From: Desulfovibrio sp. G11
Lineage (GTDB): Bacteria > Desulfobacterota > Desulfovibrionia > Desulfovibrionales > Desulfovibrionaceae
Assembly (NCBI RefSeq): GCF_900243745.1
Contig: NZ_LT984798.1
Coordinates: forward strand, 2,688,001-2,752,000
Reading direction: 5' to 3'
Length of the DNA stretch: 64,000 nt
Below, in pieces: positions 25,528 through 32,949 of the stretch; position 1 is the first letter of the stretch; each line of letters opens with the position of its first letter. The notes under the pieces were generated by a model. That model was not told where the DNA came from. It saw only the letters and a list, made by a program, of their open reading frames with translations, and did not search any database. Both the position numbers and the translations under genes were made by a program.

Positions 25528-26075
25528 CAGCACTGGTGCAATGGCTGCGGACACAAAAGGAGCGTCGCGGGGTTCTGGCCCAGCTGCGCTGCGGTATTGT
25601 GCCCGGCAAACAGCAAAGAGCATGGCCGCTACTGGCTCCCTTTGACGGTATTGAGGGATATAAGGGTGAGGTTGTTCGCACTGTTGCCGCCCTGTATGCC
25701 GCACATCCTGAGGAATCCGCTTCCGGCAGTATGGGCAGCGTGTGCCGAAAACTGTGTTCGGATGACGAGCGGCGCGATGATGAAAAGCCCGGCGCCATTG
25801 GTATGCGTTTTCAGCATTTGCTTGCCGCCGAAACTGCGGAGGTATGCCCGCGTGTGGTGCGCCTGATTTTGCGTGCCAGGGCGCAGGGCATACCCGTAAA
25901 CTATGTGCAGTTGCAAGAAGACCTGCTGCAATGGGCGGTTCCGCACAAACGCAGGTATGTGCAGGAGCGATGGGCGCAGCAGTTCTGGGCACCGGCCGCT
26001 CAGCCTGCAGGACTGGATAACACGTCCGGGCAGCAGCCAGATACCCCACAGGACACTCCGGAGACCATGCCATGA
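25524..26075 (+). CDS. cse2: Type I-E Cascade small subunit Cse2 (CasB)
   Basis: This 183-residue helical protein, present as a dimer in the belly of Cascade, stabilises the R-loop. It matches Cse2 by position, length and segments such as RGVLAQLRCGIVPGKQQRAW, GSVCRKLC and a repeated basic helix (VCPRVVRLILRARAQGIPV). The C-terminal tail is Pro/Gln-rich. It overlaps cas8e and cas6e by 4 bases each, consistent with coupled translation. Confidence 0.9.
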   Translation: MTALVQWLRTQKERRGVLAQLRCGIVPGKQQRAWPLLAPFDGIEGYKGEVVRTVAALYAAHPEESASGSMGSVCRKLCSDDERRDDEKPGAIGMRFQHLLAAETAEVCPRVVRLILRARAQGIPVNYVQLQEDLLQWAVPHKRRYVQERWAQQFWAPAAQPAGLDNTSGQQPDTPQDTPETMP

Positions 26076-26692
26076 CCTGGATGACCCGCTTTATGGTGGA
26101 GCTGCCAGCCCTGCACCGCAACAGGCTGAGCGACTGCTACGCCTGGCACAAGGCCATCTGGCAGTGTTTTCCCAACAGGCCAGACGCCAGTCGCGATTTC
26201 CTGTTCCGGCTGGATGAAGTTCCCGCAGGGACTCTGGTGCACGTGCTCAGCCCGCATGAACCGCAGCGTCCTGATTTTTGTACAGAGGACCACTGGCAGA
26301 TCAAGGCTGTACCGCCCTGTTTTCTGAAGTACAACTGTTACCGCTTTGATGTGATCTGCAATCCTGGCCGCAAGGTAGAGGCCTTTACCAGTGATGGACA
26401 ACGCAAAAAAAACAGCCGCCGTGAGGCAATCATAAAACCGGATGAGCAGAACGCATGGCTTGACCGCAAAGCGGCGGCCAACGGCTTTGAAGTCCTGCCC
26501 GGCATGCGTATAGATCCCTCAACCAGATATTCCTTCAGAAAAGACCATCGGTCGGGAACGCATATCGGTGTGCGCTTCAGCGGTGTTTTGCGCGTTACTC
26601 AGCGGGACGAATTCTGCCGGGCATTCCATAAGGGGCTGGGCAGTGCTCGCGGATTTGGTTTTGGCATGCTGCTTCTCAGCCCTGTGCGGTAA
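26072..26692 (+). CDS. cas6e: CRISPR pre-crRNA endoribonuclease Cas6e (Cse3/CasE)
   Basis: This 206-residue RNase cuts the repeat RNA hairpin and stays bound to the 3' end of the crRNA. The N-terminal segment DCYAWHKAIWQCFP holds the conserved catalytic-region His, and the C-terminal glycine-rich loop GLGSARGFGFGMLLL is diagnostic of Cas6e. The operon order is unusual: cas6e lies between cse2 and cas7e, whereas in E. coli it follows cas5e. Confidence 0.93.
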   Translation: MTWMTRFMVELPALHRNRLSDCYAWHKAIWQCFPNRPDASRDFLFRLDEVPAGTLVHVLSPHEPQRPDFCTEDHWQIKAVPPCFLKYNCYRFDVICNPGRKVEAFTSDGQRKKNSRREAIIKPDEQNAWLDRKAAANGFEVLPGMRIDPSTRYSFRKDHRSGTHIGVRFSGVLRVTQRDEFCRAFHKGLGSARGFGFGMLLLSPVR

Positions 26693-26722
26693 TCACTACA
26701 TACGATTTCAGGAGAAAATACC

Positions 26723-27775
26723 ATGCGTCATCTTGAACTTCATATACTGCAATCCGTTCCTGTTGCCTGCCTCAACCGTGACGATCTTGGCTCGCCAAAA
26801 ACAGCTGTTTTTGGCGGCGTACAGCGTGCCCGTGTTTCCAGCCAATGCTGGAAAAGAGCAATACGTGAATATTGCGGCGAACTGTTGCCCCAACATTTTA
26901 AGGGAGAACGCACACGCCTGATTGTGGAACCTCTGCGTGATATTTTTATAAATACGTATGGCTTGGACGAGGCCACAGCATTGGTCAAGGCCAACGACCT
27001 GGCAGAAGGCCTTGCAAAGCTCGATAAGGATGCAGCCAAAAAAAATAAACTTCAGACAAAAACACTTTTTTTTACCAGCAGGTCAGAGTTGGAGGCATTG
27101 GCCGCCATCGCTGTAAATAATGAGAATATAAAAAAACATGCCAAAACTTTTGCCCAGTCTCTTTGCACAGACGCGGCGGATATTGCCCTGTTTGGCCGCA
27201 TGGTCGCCAGCGCGCCCGAGCTTACTCTGGAAGGAGCGGCCATGTTTTCCCACGCCCTTTCCACGCACAAGGCTGATAATGAAATAGATTTTTTTTCCGC
27301 TCTCGATGATTTGCAGCCCTCAGAGGAAACGGGAGCCGGCATGACTGGTACACTGGAGTTTAACGCTGCCGCCTACTACCGTTTTTGTGCTCTTAATCTG
27401 GACATGCTGGCGGATGCTGACCATCTTGGTGCACTCAGCCCCGATGAGCGGCAGGGCATCGTGGCGGCCTTCGTGGAAGCAACGCTCAAGGCCATGCCCG
27501 TTGCCAGAAAAAACTCTATGAATGCCAACACGATGCCTGCCTACGTGTTGTGCGTGTTGCGTGACAGCGGGCAGCCTGTGCAACTGGTCAATGCCTTTGA
27601 AAAAGCCGTGTACTCGCCCGATGGCAGGGGATATGTGGAGGCCTCGATCAAACGTATGGAGGAGGAATACCAGCGCCTGGAAAACACCTGGGGCCTTACG
27701 GCGGTGGAAACCATCCGCATGCCACTGCAGAGCCTTGGCGAACTCTTGCAGGGGGTGCGGCGGCATGTGCGCTGA
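26723..27775 (+). CDS. cas7e: Type I-E Cascade backbone subunit Cas7e (Cse4/CasC)
   Basis: This 350-residue protein forms the six-copy backbone of Cascade on the crRNA spacer. It begins MRHLELHILQSVPVACLNRD and continues SPKTAVFGGVQRARVSSQCW, the strongly conserved Cas7e start. The segment KNSMNANTMPAYVL near residue 270 is also typical. CAGGAG lies about 8 bases upstream of the ATG. It overlaps cas5e by 11 bases. Confidence 0.95.
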   Translation: MRHLELHILQSVPVACLNRDDLGSPKTAVFGGVQRARVSSQCWKRAIREYCGELLPQHFKGERTRLIVEPLRDIFINTYGLDEATALVKANDLAEGLAKLDKDAAKKNKLQTKTLFFTSRSELEALAAIAVNNENIKKHAKTFAQSLCTDAADIALFGRMVASAPELTLEGAAMFSHALSTHKADNEIDFFSALDDLQPSEETGAGMTGTLEFNAAAYYRFCALNLDMLADADHLGALSPDERQGIVAAFVEATLKAMPVARKNSMNANTMPAYVLCVLRDSGQPVQLVNAFEKAVYSPDGRGYVEASIKRMEEEYQRLENTWGLTAVETIRMPLQSLGELLQGVRRHVR

Positions 27776-28514
27776 CGTTTGCTGCCTTGCCCTGCGCTTG
27801 CAGGCCCCCATGCTCTCGTTTGGCAATGAAAGCCGGTTTAACCGCAGGTGTACAGCTTCTTTGCCTTCAAAAAGCGTGGTGGCTGGTATGCTGTGCGCGG
27901 CCAAAGGACTGCACAGGGGCAGTGTAGAGGAACAGGCCTTTCTACAGCAGGTCGCAGCCATACCCATGCTGTCGGTAGCCATACCGCGATGCTTGTCTGC
28001 CAATGGCAAGGACTGGCTTTTGGCCGCTGGCCGTACGGTGGACTTTCACACTGTTCAGGGCACTCGTAAAGCTGCGGGCGGCATCAAGGATTGCCACATC
28101 ACCACGCGGCACTACCTGCACGACAGTTCTTTTGCCGTGTTTCTCAACGGCCCGTACAGGGTACTCGAGGATGCTGCCAGGGCTTTGCAAAATCCGGTGT
28201 GGGGGCTTTGGATAGGCCGCAAGTGCTGCATACCCAGTGCTCCTGTATTTGGCGGACTGTTTTCCAGCGAGGCCGTGGCATTAAACCATATGCTGGATGC
28301 TCCGTTGGAATTCTTTACCCATGAGCGGGAGGTGCACAGCTTTGAAGACGGTAACGACACGGTGCCTGACCAGGCGGAAAGTTTTCTTTCTGCCGCTCGC
28401 CGGTTTGCTCCCCGACGTGTCCTGAGGGTGCGCGCACGGGTGCATGGCGTACAGCGTGAAGATGTAGAAGAAAAACAGCAACAGGCGGTAATGACTGATG
28501 CGCCTGATGTCTGA
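27765..28514 (+). CDS. cas5e: Type I-E Cascade subunit Cas5e (CasD)
   Basis: This 249-residue RAMP protein caps the 5' handle of the crRNA. It has the Cas5e N-terminus LALRLQAPMLSFGNESRFNR, followed by PSKSVVAGMLCAAKG, and then HYLHDSSFAVFLNGPY and PVWGLWIGRKCCIPSAPVF. I use the ATG at 27765, inside the end of cas7e, because it gives the family N-terminus. A far upstream in-frame start would lie wholly within cas7e. It overlaps cas1 at its end. Confidence 0.94.
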   Translation: MCADVCCLALRLQAPMLSFGNESRFNRRCTASLPSKSVVAGMLCAAKGLHRGSVEEQAFLQQVAAIPMLSVAIPRCLSANGKDWLLAAGRTVDFHTVQGTRKAAGGIKDCHITTRHYLHDSSFAVFLNGPYRVLEDAARALQNPVWGLWIGRKCCIPSAPVFGGLFSSEAVALNHMLDAPLEFFTHEREVHSFEDGNDTVPDQAESFLSAARRFAPRRVLRVRARVHGVQREDVEEKQQQAVMTDAPDV

Positions 28515-29409
28515 AACCGTGCCTCTTAAAGAAAGAAACTCCATGCTCTTTCTCAAGTATGGGCGCATTGATGTTGAGGACGGGGCATTTGTATTGGTAG
28601 ACGCAACGGGCGTGCGTATGCAGATTCCCGTAGGTGGCGTTGCGTGCCTTTTTCTTGAACCGGGTACGACGGTAACTCACGCTGCTCTGGCCTTGGCAGC
28701 AGATTGCGGCACCTTGATGGTATGGGTCGGCGAGGGCGGCGTGCGTTTATACTCCGCCGGACAACCGGGCGGCGCACGGGCTGACCGTTTGCTGTATCAA
28801 GCCCGTCTTGCACTGGATGATGAACTGCGCCTCAGGGTGGTTCGGGCCATGTACAGAATGCGTTTCAATGAGGAACCGCCACAACGACGGAGCATTGAAC
28901 AGTTACGGGGTATAGAGGGCGCAAGAGTTCGCGCCTTATATAAATTCCTGGCTGCACAGTATAAGGTGACATGGGGGAAACGGTCTTATGACCCCAGGGA
29001 ATGGGATGCCACTGATGTGGTGAACAAGGCCGTCAGCGTTGCCTGCCATTGCCTGTATGGAATCTGTGAGGCCGCTGTGCTCGCGGCGGGATATGCACCT
29101 GCCATCGGATTTATTCATTCGGGTAAACCGCTTTCTTTTGTATATGATGTTGCCGATCTGTTCAAATTTGAAACTGCAATTCCTGCTGCATTGTCTGTGG
29201 TGGCTAAAAAGCCAGGCAAGGTTGAAAGCGAGGTACGTTTGCGTTGTCGCGATCTTTTTAGAGAAACGCGGTTGCTGCAAAAAATCATTCCAGCCATTGA
29301 AGAAGTGCTTTCTGCCGGAGGAATCGCCAAGCCAGAACGTCCCCCCGAGGCAGTGCCCATAGCCATTCCCAACAAAAAGGGGCTTGGTGATGCTGGTCAT
29401 CGTAACTGA
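28507..29409 (+). CDS. cas1: CRISPR integrase Cas1 (type I-E)
   Basis: This protein of about 300 residues inserts new spacers together with Cas2. The catalytic metal ligands are visible as Glu in LRGIEGARVRALY, His in GFIHSGKPLSFVYD and Asp in YDVADLFKFE. The N-terminal beta domain contains GRIDVEDGAFVLVDATG. The start may be ATG 28498 or 28507, and both overlap the cas5e stop. The enzyme looks intact, so adaptation chemistry should still be possible even though interference seems disabled. Confidence 0.95.
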   Translation: MSETVPLKERNSMLFLKYGRIDVEDGAFVLVDATGVRMQIPVGGVACLFLEPGTTVTHAALALAADCGTLMVWVGEGGVRLYSAGQPGGARADRLLYQARLALDDELRLRVVRAMYRMRFNEEPPQRRSIEQLRGIEGARVRALYKFLAAQYKVTWGKRSYDPREWDATDVVNKAVSVACHCLYGICEAAVLAAGYAPAIGFIHSGKPLSFVYDVADLFKFETAIPAALSVVAKKPGKVESEVRLRCRDLFRETRLLQKIIPAIEEVLSAGGIAKPERPPEAVPIAIPNKKGLGDAGHRN

Positions 29410-29698
29410 AGCAGTGCCGCAGCGCTTGCGTGGGTATTTGTCACGCTGGTTGCTGGAAGTTCGGGCAGGCGTGTATGTGGGCAATTACTCAGTCCGTGTG
29501 CGGCAAAAATTATGGGAGGTGGTGTGCCAGCAGGTCGGTGACGGTAATGCCGTTCTGGCCTGGACATCTTGCCACGAATCTGGTTTTCAATTTTTGACCG
29601 TTGGTGCCAACTGCCGGGAGCAGATAGACTGGGATGGCCTGCCACTTGTCGCGTATACTCCCAGGGACAATGATCGCGATGATTTGGTAGATTTGTGA
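29390..29698 (+). CDS. cas2: CRISPR-associated protein Cas2e
   Basis: This protein of about 102 residues forms the structural dimer of the Cas1-Cas2 integrase. It begins MLVIVTEAVPQRLRGYLSRW and continues LEVRAGVYVGNYSVRVRQKL, the conserved Cas2e (CasE-type) pattern. It overlaps the end of cas1 by 20 bases. The first repeat of the array begins only 42 bases after its stop. Confidence 0.94.
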   Translation: MLVIVTEAVPQRLRGYLSRWLLEVRAGVYVGNYSVRVRQKLWEVVCQQVGDGNAVLAWTSCHESGFQFLTVGANCREQIDWDGLPLVAYTPRDNDRDDLVDL

Positions 29699-29740
29699 TG
29701 TTTCTGTAACGCGCTGATTTAGTATTTGTATTTATGAAGA
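29699..29740 (+). promoter_or_regulatory. Short CRISPR leader
   Basis: Only 42 bases separate the cas2 stop from the first repeat. They are AT-rich (GATTTAGTATTTGTATTTAT). This is short for a type I-E leader, so leader function, such as an IHF-type bend site or promoter, may extend back into cas2. Confidence 0.55.
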
Positions 29741-30929
29741 GTGTTCCCCACGGGCGTGGGGATGAACCGGGGTGGGGATCGGCGCGGCCCATGCTGGTGA
29801 AGTGTTCCCCACGGGCGTGGGGATGAACCGGGCGCATCCGTCACCGTCTTCGCCATACCAGCGTGTTCCCCACGGGCGTGGGGATGAACCGTTCTGCCTG
29901 GGCTTGAGCAACGGCCTTGGGAAGTGTTCCCCACGGGCGTGGGGATGAACCGAACTTCGGAGAACTGGATAGTCTGTTTACCGCGTGTTCCCCACGGGCG
30001 TGGGGATGAACCGTCGAGGACCTCCGTGCGCTCCCGCGTGCACACGTGTTCCCCACGGGCGTGGGGATGAACCGTGAGCCATTGGGCGGAAGATATTCAT
30101 CGGCATGTGTTCCCCACGGGCGTGGGGATGAACCGTGATTGTTGGAAATTCGGAAACATTCAGACCAGTGTTCCCCACGGGCGTGGGGATGAACCGGTCT
30201 GGCTTGACGATCTGCTTTATGATCTCGTGTGTTCCCCACGGGCGTGGGGATGAACCGTTTGCGGAATGTTTGCGGTCTGATTCCGAGCAGTGTTCCCCAC
30301 GGGCGTGGGGATGAACCGGGGCAGTAACAGTAGGGAAAACAGAGACGTTCGTGTTCCCCACGGGCGTGGGGATGAACCGGATCAGGGCCGGGGTCAGCGG
30401 GAGGGTCAGGGGTGTTCCCCACGGGCGTGGGGATGAACCGCATGGGAGGAGACGTATCCTGGGAGCGTGTCTGTGTTCCCCACGGGCGTGGGGATGAACC
30501 GAGGATGAAGGCCAGCCGCCTTAGCATCGGCAAGTGTTCCCCACGGGCGTGGGGATGAACCGATTTGGATGTCCAGCGTGCGGGTCTTTGACGTGTGTTC
30601 CCCACGGGCGTGGGGATGAACCCTAACAACCCTAGCCAAAAAAGGAACTCCAGACGTGTTCCCCACGGGCGTGGGGATGAACCGGCGATGCGGGACAAAC
30701 CAATGGTGTATTTTTAGTGTTCCCCACGGGCGTGGGGATGAACCGTGGCCATATTTATAACCTCCTATATTGGATTGGTGTTCCCCACGGGCGTGGGGAT
30801 GAACCTGCATTCGTCGGCAAGCTCGCCGGCGGGTTCTCGTGTTCCCCACGGGCGTGGGGATGAACCGCATGCGGGGCGTCACCTTGCGATGGCTCCTGCC
30901 GTGTTCCCCACGGGCGTGGGGATGAACCC
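29741..30929 (+). CRISPR. Type I-E CRISPR array, 20 repeats and 19 spacers
   Basis: Twenty near-perfect repeats start at 29741 and recur every 61 bases (a 29-base repeat and a 32-base spacer), except that the last spacer (30868-30900) has 33. The repeat begins GTGTTCCCC and ends GGGGATGAACC. Its core forms a CCCCACG/CGTGGGG stem with a GG loop, the Cas6e substrate. Position 29 is G in most repeats but C in repeats 15 (30595) and 20 (30901) and T in repeat 18 (30778). Those changes cluster at the end far from cas2, which is normal for the older end. All spacers are different. The cas operon runs toward the array. Confidence 0.98.
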
Positions 30930-31001
30930 AATTTCATGTTGGCTCTTTCAGAGGGAACAGGGCGAGGTGGGGAACATGTTCAATTCTGTTTATGGAAAAC
31001 G

Positions 31002-31033
31002 AAAAAAGGCCGCACTTTCATGCAGCCTTTTTT
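31002..31033. terminator. Bidirectional hairpin terminator beyond the CRISPR array
   Basis: The arms AAAAAAGGC-GCA and TGC-GCCTTTTTT with loop CTTTCA form a stem with one internal mismatch. A T-run follows on either strand. It would end pre-crRNA transcription about 75 bases after the last repeat. Confidence 0.75.
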
Positions 31034-31105
31034 CAAAACTAACCCCCCGGGACTAACCCCCTGTGGGTATCTGGTGAGGTTTTTATTATAACCTCTTGTA
31101 ATCAG

Positions 31106-31149
31106 TGGCGTCCCCAAGGGGATTTGAACCCCTGTCGACGGCGTGAAAG
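31106..31149 (-). other. 3' fragment of a tRNA-Glu(UUC) gene, candidate attachment site
   Basis: On the reverse strand this reads from the anticodon loop CTTTCAC through the T-arm (AGGGGTTCAAATCCCCT) to TGGGGACGCCA, the 3' half of a tRNA-Glu gene including CCA. The 5' half is missing: no partner GTCCCC strand or D-arm lies at the right distance upstream. tRNA 3' ends of this kind mark att sites left by tyrosine integrases. A tyrosine recombinase gene lies 1.8 kb away. The side where the tRNA is broken faces higher coordinates, so the inserted DNA would lie to the right. Confidence 0.7.
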
Positions 31150-31325
31150 AGCGAATTTGCACAGGATTGGCACCGTATCCCACTGAAATAACAGGGGCCA
31201 AACTGGATAAAACAGGGTAAACCGTTTCCGAAACCGTTTCCGGTTTGCTGCTCTGGGCGGGTTGGGAGTCGAAAAATAGGGAAGGCACTGGTCTTTACTC
31301 CAGCATGCGATTTGGGAGTCAGGTA

Positions 31326-31550
31326 CCTCCGGCAAAGCCGGGGGCTTGAGATAGCAGTAGCCGCTCAAAGCGGCAAAGACAAAAGGCAGAAGAGTCCTCA
31401 ATAGCTGGCTTGTGGGAATCCCTAATTGCTGCTTGCCAGATGTCGAGCAAATGCCTTTTGTGTTGAATCGCTTCAAGGTGTGCCTTGGCTAACTAGCGAT
31501 AATAGTTCTGGAAAAGTCAAAATTTGTGAGTCCCCCGGCAGAGCCGGGGG
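31326..31550 (-). repeat. Paired GC-rich hairpins, possible IS200/IS605-type end or miniature element
   Basis: The hairpin CCTCCGGC-AAA-GCCGGGGG (31326-31344) and the similar CCCCCGGC-AGA-GCCGGGGG (31532-31550) lie 206 bases apart, both after a GAG(G)T context. Tandem hairpins of this type occur at right ends of IS200/IS605 transposons and in TnpB guide RNA scaffolds. No transposase or TnpB gene is present, so this would be a remnant. Confidence 0.35.
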
Positions 31551-31565
31551 TTTACCGATGGTTAA

Positions 31566-31720
31566 TTATTGTTCATTCACCCTCAAAACATAACTTGTAC
31601 TTCGTCCTCCACTTTCAGCCTGCTCGAGGATACCGAAAGCGATCAATGCTTGAATATCCTTCAGCGCCGTGTCCGGTGAGCATTAAGAGCTTTCCGATAG
31701 CTCGGAAATCTTAATCATTC
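31566..31720 (-). pseudogene. C-terminal remnant of a Fic-like or RecG-like winged-helix protein
   Basis: The reverse-strand frame ends CSPDTALKDIQALIAFGILE, then QAESGGRSTSYVLRVNEQ and a TAA at 31566-31568. This is the winged-helix tail seen at the end of many Fic-domain and RecG-like transcriptional regulators (TALxDIQxLVxxGIL...GGRSTxY). An in-frame stop at 31683-31685 precedes it, and IS30 copy C cuts in just upstream. It is a non-functional leftover of a larger gene. Confidence 0.55.
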
Positions 31721-31762
31721 AACAGACCCTTTGAAAAAATTTTTCGAATCAGCGATATAAAA

Positions 31763-32846
31763 GACGCGGTTTCAAGTTCAAAGTGCAACACCCAGTCCTT
31801 GGGTATTGGCGTCTTCTAAAAAAACTTCATAGGGTGTCTTAAACCCAAGGCATTTTCTAGGCCGCCAGTTCAAGCGGCACATTGCCGCTATGATCTCATC
31901 TTGCGTGACCGATGCCAAGCTTACCCCCTTGGGGAAGTATTGGCGTAGAAGGCCATTGGAGTTCTCGTTCAAGCCACGCTCCCACGAATGGTAGGGGTGC
32001 GCAAAAAATCCCTGAGCCTCGAGTGTAGCTGACACATCGGCATGGTAGCTGAACTCCTTGCCGTTATCATAGGTAATAGTCTGAACAAAGTCCTTAATGG
32101 GTGTCAAGAGTCCTTCAATGACCCGCCTTACTTCGCTGGCGCTTTTGTTGGGAGCCTTGCCAAACAGGAAAAGACGGCTTTTACGCTCTGCTAGTGTTAC
32201 CAAAACGGGGCCTCCTTTACTCCCTTCAACGGTATCAGCCTCCCAGTCACCAAGGCGCGAACGCTCGTCAACAATAGGCGGGCGTGTGTCTATGCTGATA
32301 CGCCCCTTGATTTGACCTCGTCTGTCAGGTTTGCCATATCGTCGTTTGCGTTTGCGCTGGCAGCGCAAATGGCTGTGCAGCGTCCCTCCTCGCCTTTTGT
32401 CCGCCAGAATGTACTGGTAAATCCATTCATGACTGAGGGCAAAACCTTTGCGTTTGAGAACTCCAGAGATTTGCTCCGGACTGAAGTCCTGGTGCAGACA
32501 CTGTTCAACATACGTCCATACCTCAAGGCCAATGCGCTTCTTCCCTTTACTGGTCTGCCTTTTCTGACTGCGCTTGTGTGCCTGCCTGTAGCGGTAGCCA
32601 CGCGCCCCGGTATTTCGCGCAAGTTCGCGGCTTACAGTTGAGACGCTACGGCCTATCGCTTTGGCTATGGCCCTCAGTGACGTTCCACTTTTCACTGCCT
32701 GGCAGATGTAGTACCGTTCTTCCCTGGCAAGGTGTGCATAGCCCATACGCCCCTCAATCTTTGGTTGGATGGAGAGGCTAAAGTGCTATACCACCTTGCC
32801 TTTTCATTCAACCTTGAGGGTGTTGCACTTGCAAGTTGAATCCGCC
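31763..32846 (-). mobile_element. IS30-family insertion sequence, copy C (intact)
   Basis: This is a complete element in the same orientation as copy A, with the same terminal repeats (GACGCGGTTTCAAGTTC... and the matching right end to 32846). It sits between the winged-helix remnant and the integrase gene. Its transposase matches copy B more closely than copy A. Confidence 0.9.
31778..32746 (-). CDS. IS30-family transposase (copy C)
   Basis: This 322-residue IS30 DDE transposase has all catalytic segments (DWEADTVEG, TYDNGKEF, NENSNGLLRQYFPKG) and is probably functional. It carries the ADKRRGG and DTRPPIVDERS variants shared with truncated copy B, but has RKRKRR where B has RKCKRR. B and C are therefore recent siblings. 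Confidence 0.95.
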   Translation of the reverse strand: MGYAHLAREERYYICQAVKSGTSLRAIAKAIGRSVSTVSRELARNTGARGYRYRQAHKRSQKRQTSKGKKRIGLEVWTYVEQCLHQDFSPEQISGVLKRKGFALSHEWIYQYILADKRRGGTLHSHLRCQRKRKRRYGKPDRRGQIKGRISIDTRPPIVDERSRLGDWEADTVEGSKGGPVLVTLAERKSRLFLFGKAPNKSASEVRRVIEGLLTPIKDFVQTITYDNGKEFSYHADVSATLEAQGFFAHPYHSWERGLNENSNGLLRQYFPKGVSLASVTQDEIIAAMCRLNWRPRKCLGFKTPYEVFLEDANTQGLGVAL

Positions 32847-32949
32847 AGATTATAAGTTTCTGAATTTCAATATGTTACATCTTTCAATCTAGATGGATTG
32901 CAATGTAGTGTGGCCGCCCATTAGTAAATTTTTATCAGGAGTGCGCCGC

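Larger units (their letters stand above)
31150..31762. other. Non-coding region with tandem hairpins and gene debris
   Basis: This 613-base stretch between the tRNA fragment and IS30 copy C has no intact gene. It holds two matching hairpins with 8-base stems (31326-31344 and 31532-31550), a smaller one between them (GCCGCT/AGCGGC at 31360-31374), and the tail of a broken winged-helix gene. The hairpins resemble the structured ends of IS200/IS605-type elements. Confidence 0.5.

Noticed and set aside
29841..30882. Repetitive proteins such as those with HPHARGEH and [10 protein letters not shown] repeats
   Set aside because: These are translations of CRISPR repeats, a well-known annotation artefact.
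31106..31200. A complete tRNA gene
   Set aside because: Only the 3' half from the anticodon loop is present; no matching acceptor 5' strand or D-arm lies within tRNA distance.
31102..31476. Reverse-strand open frame of 124 codons overlapping the tRNA fragment
   Set aside because: It runs through the hairpins and the tRNA-like sequence, so its apparent protein is structured-DNA translation.
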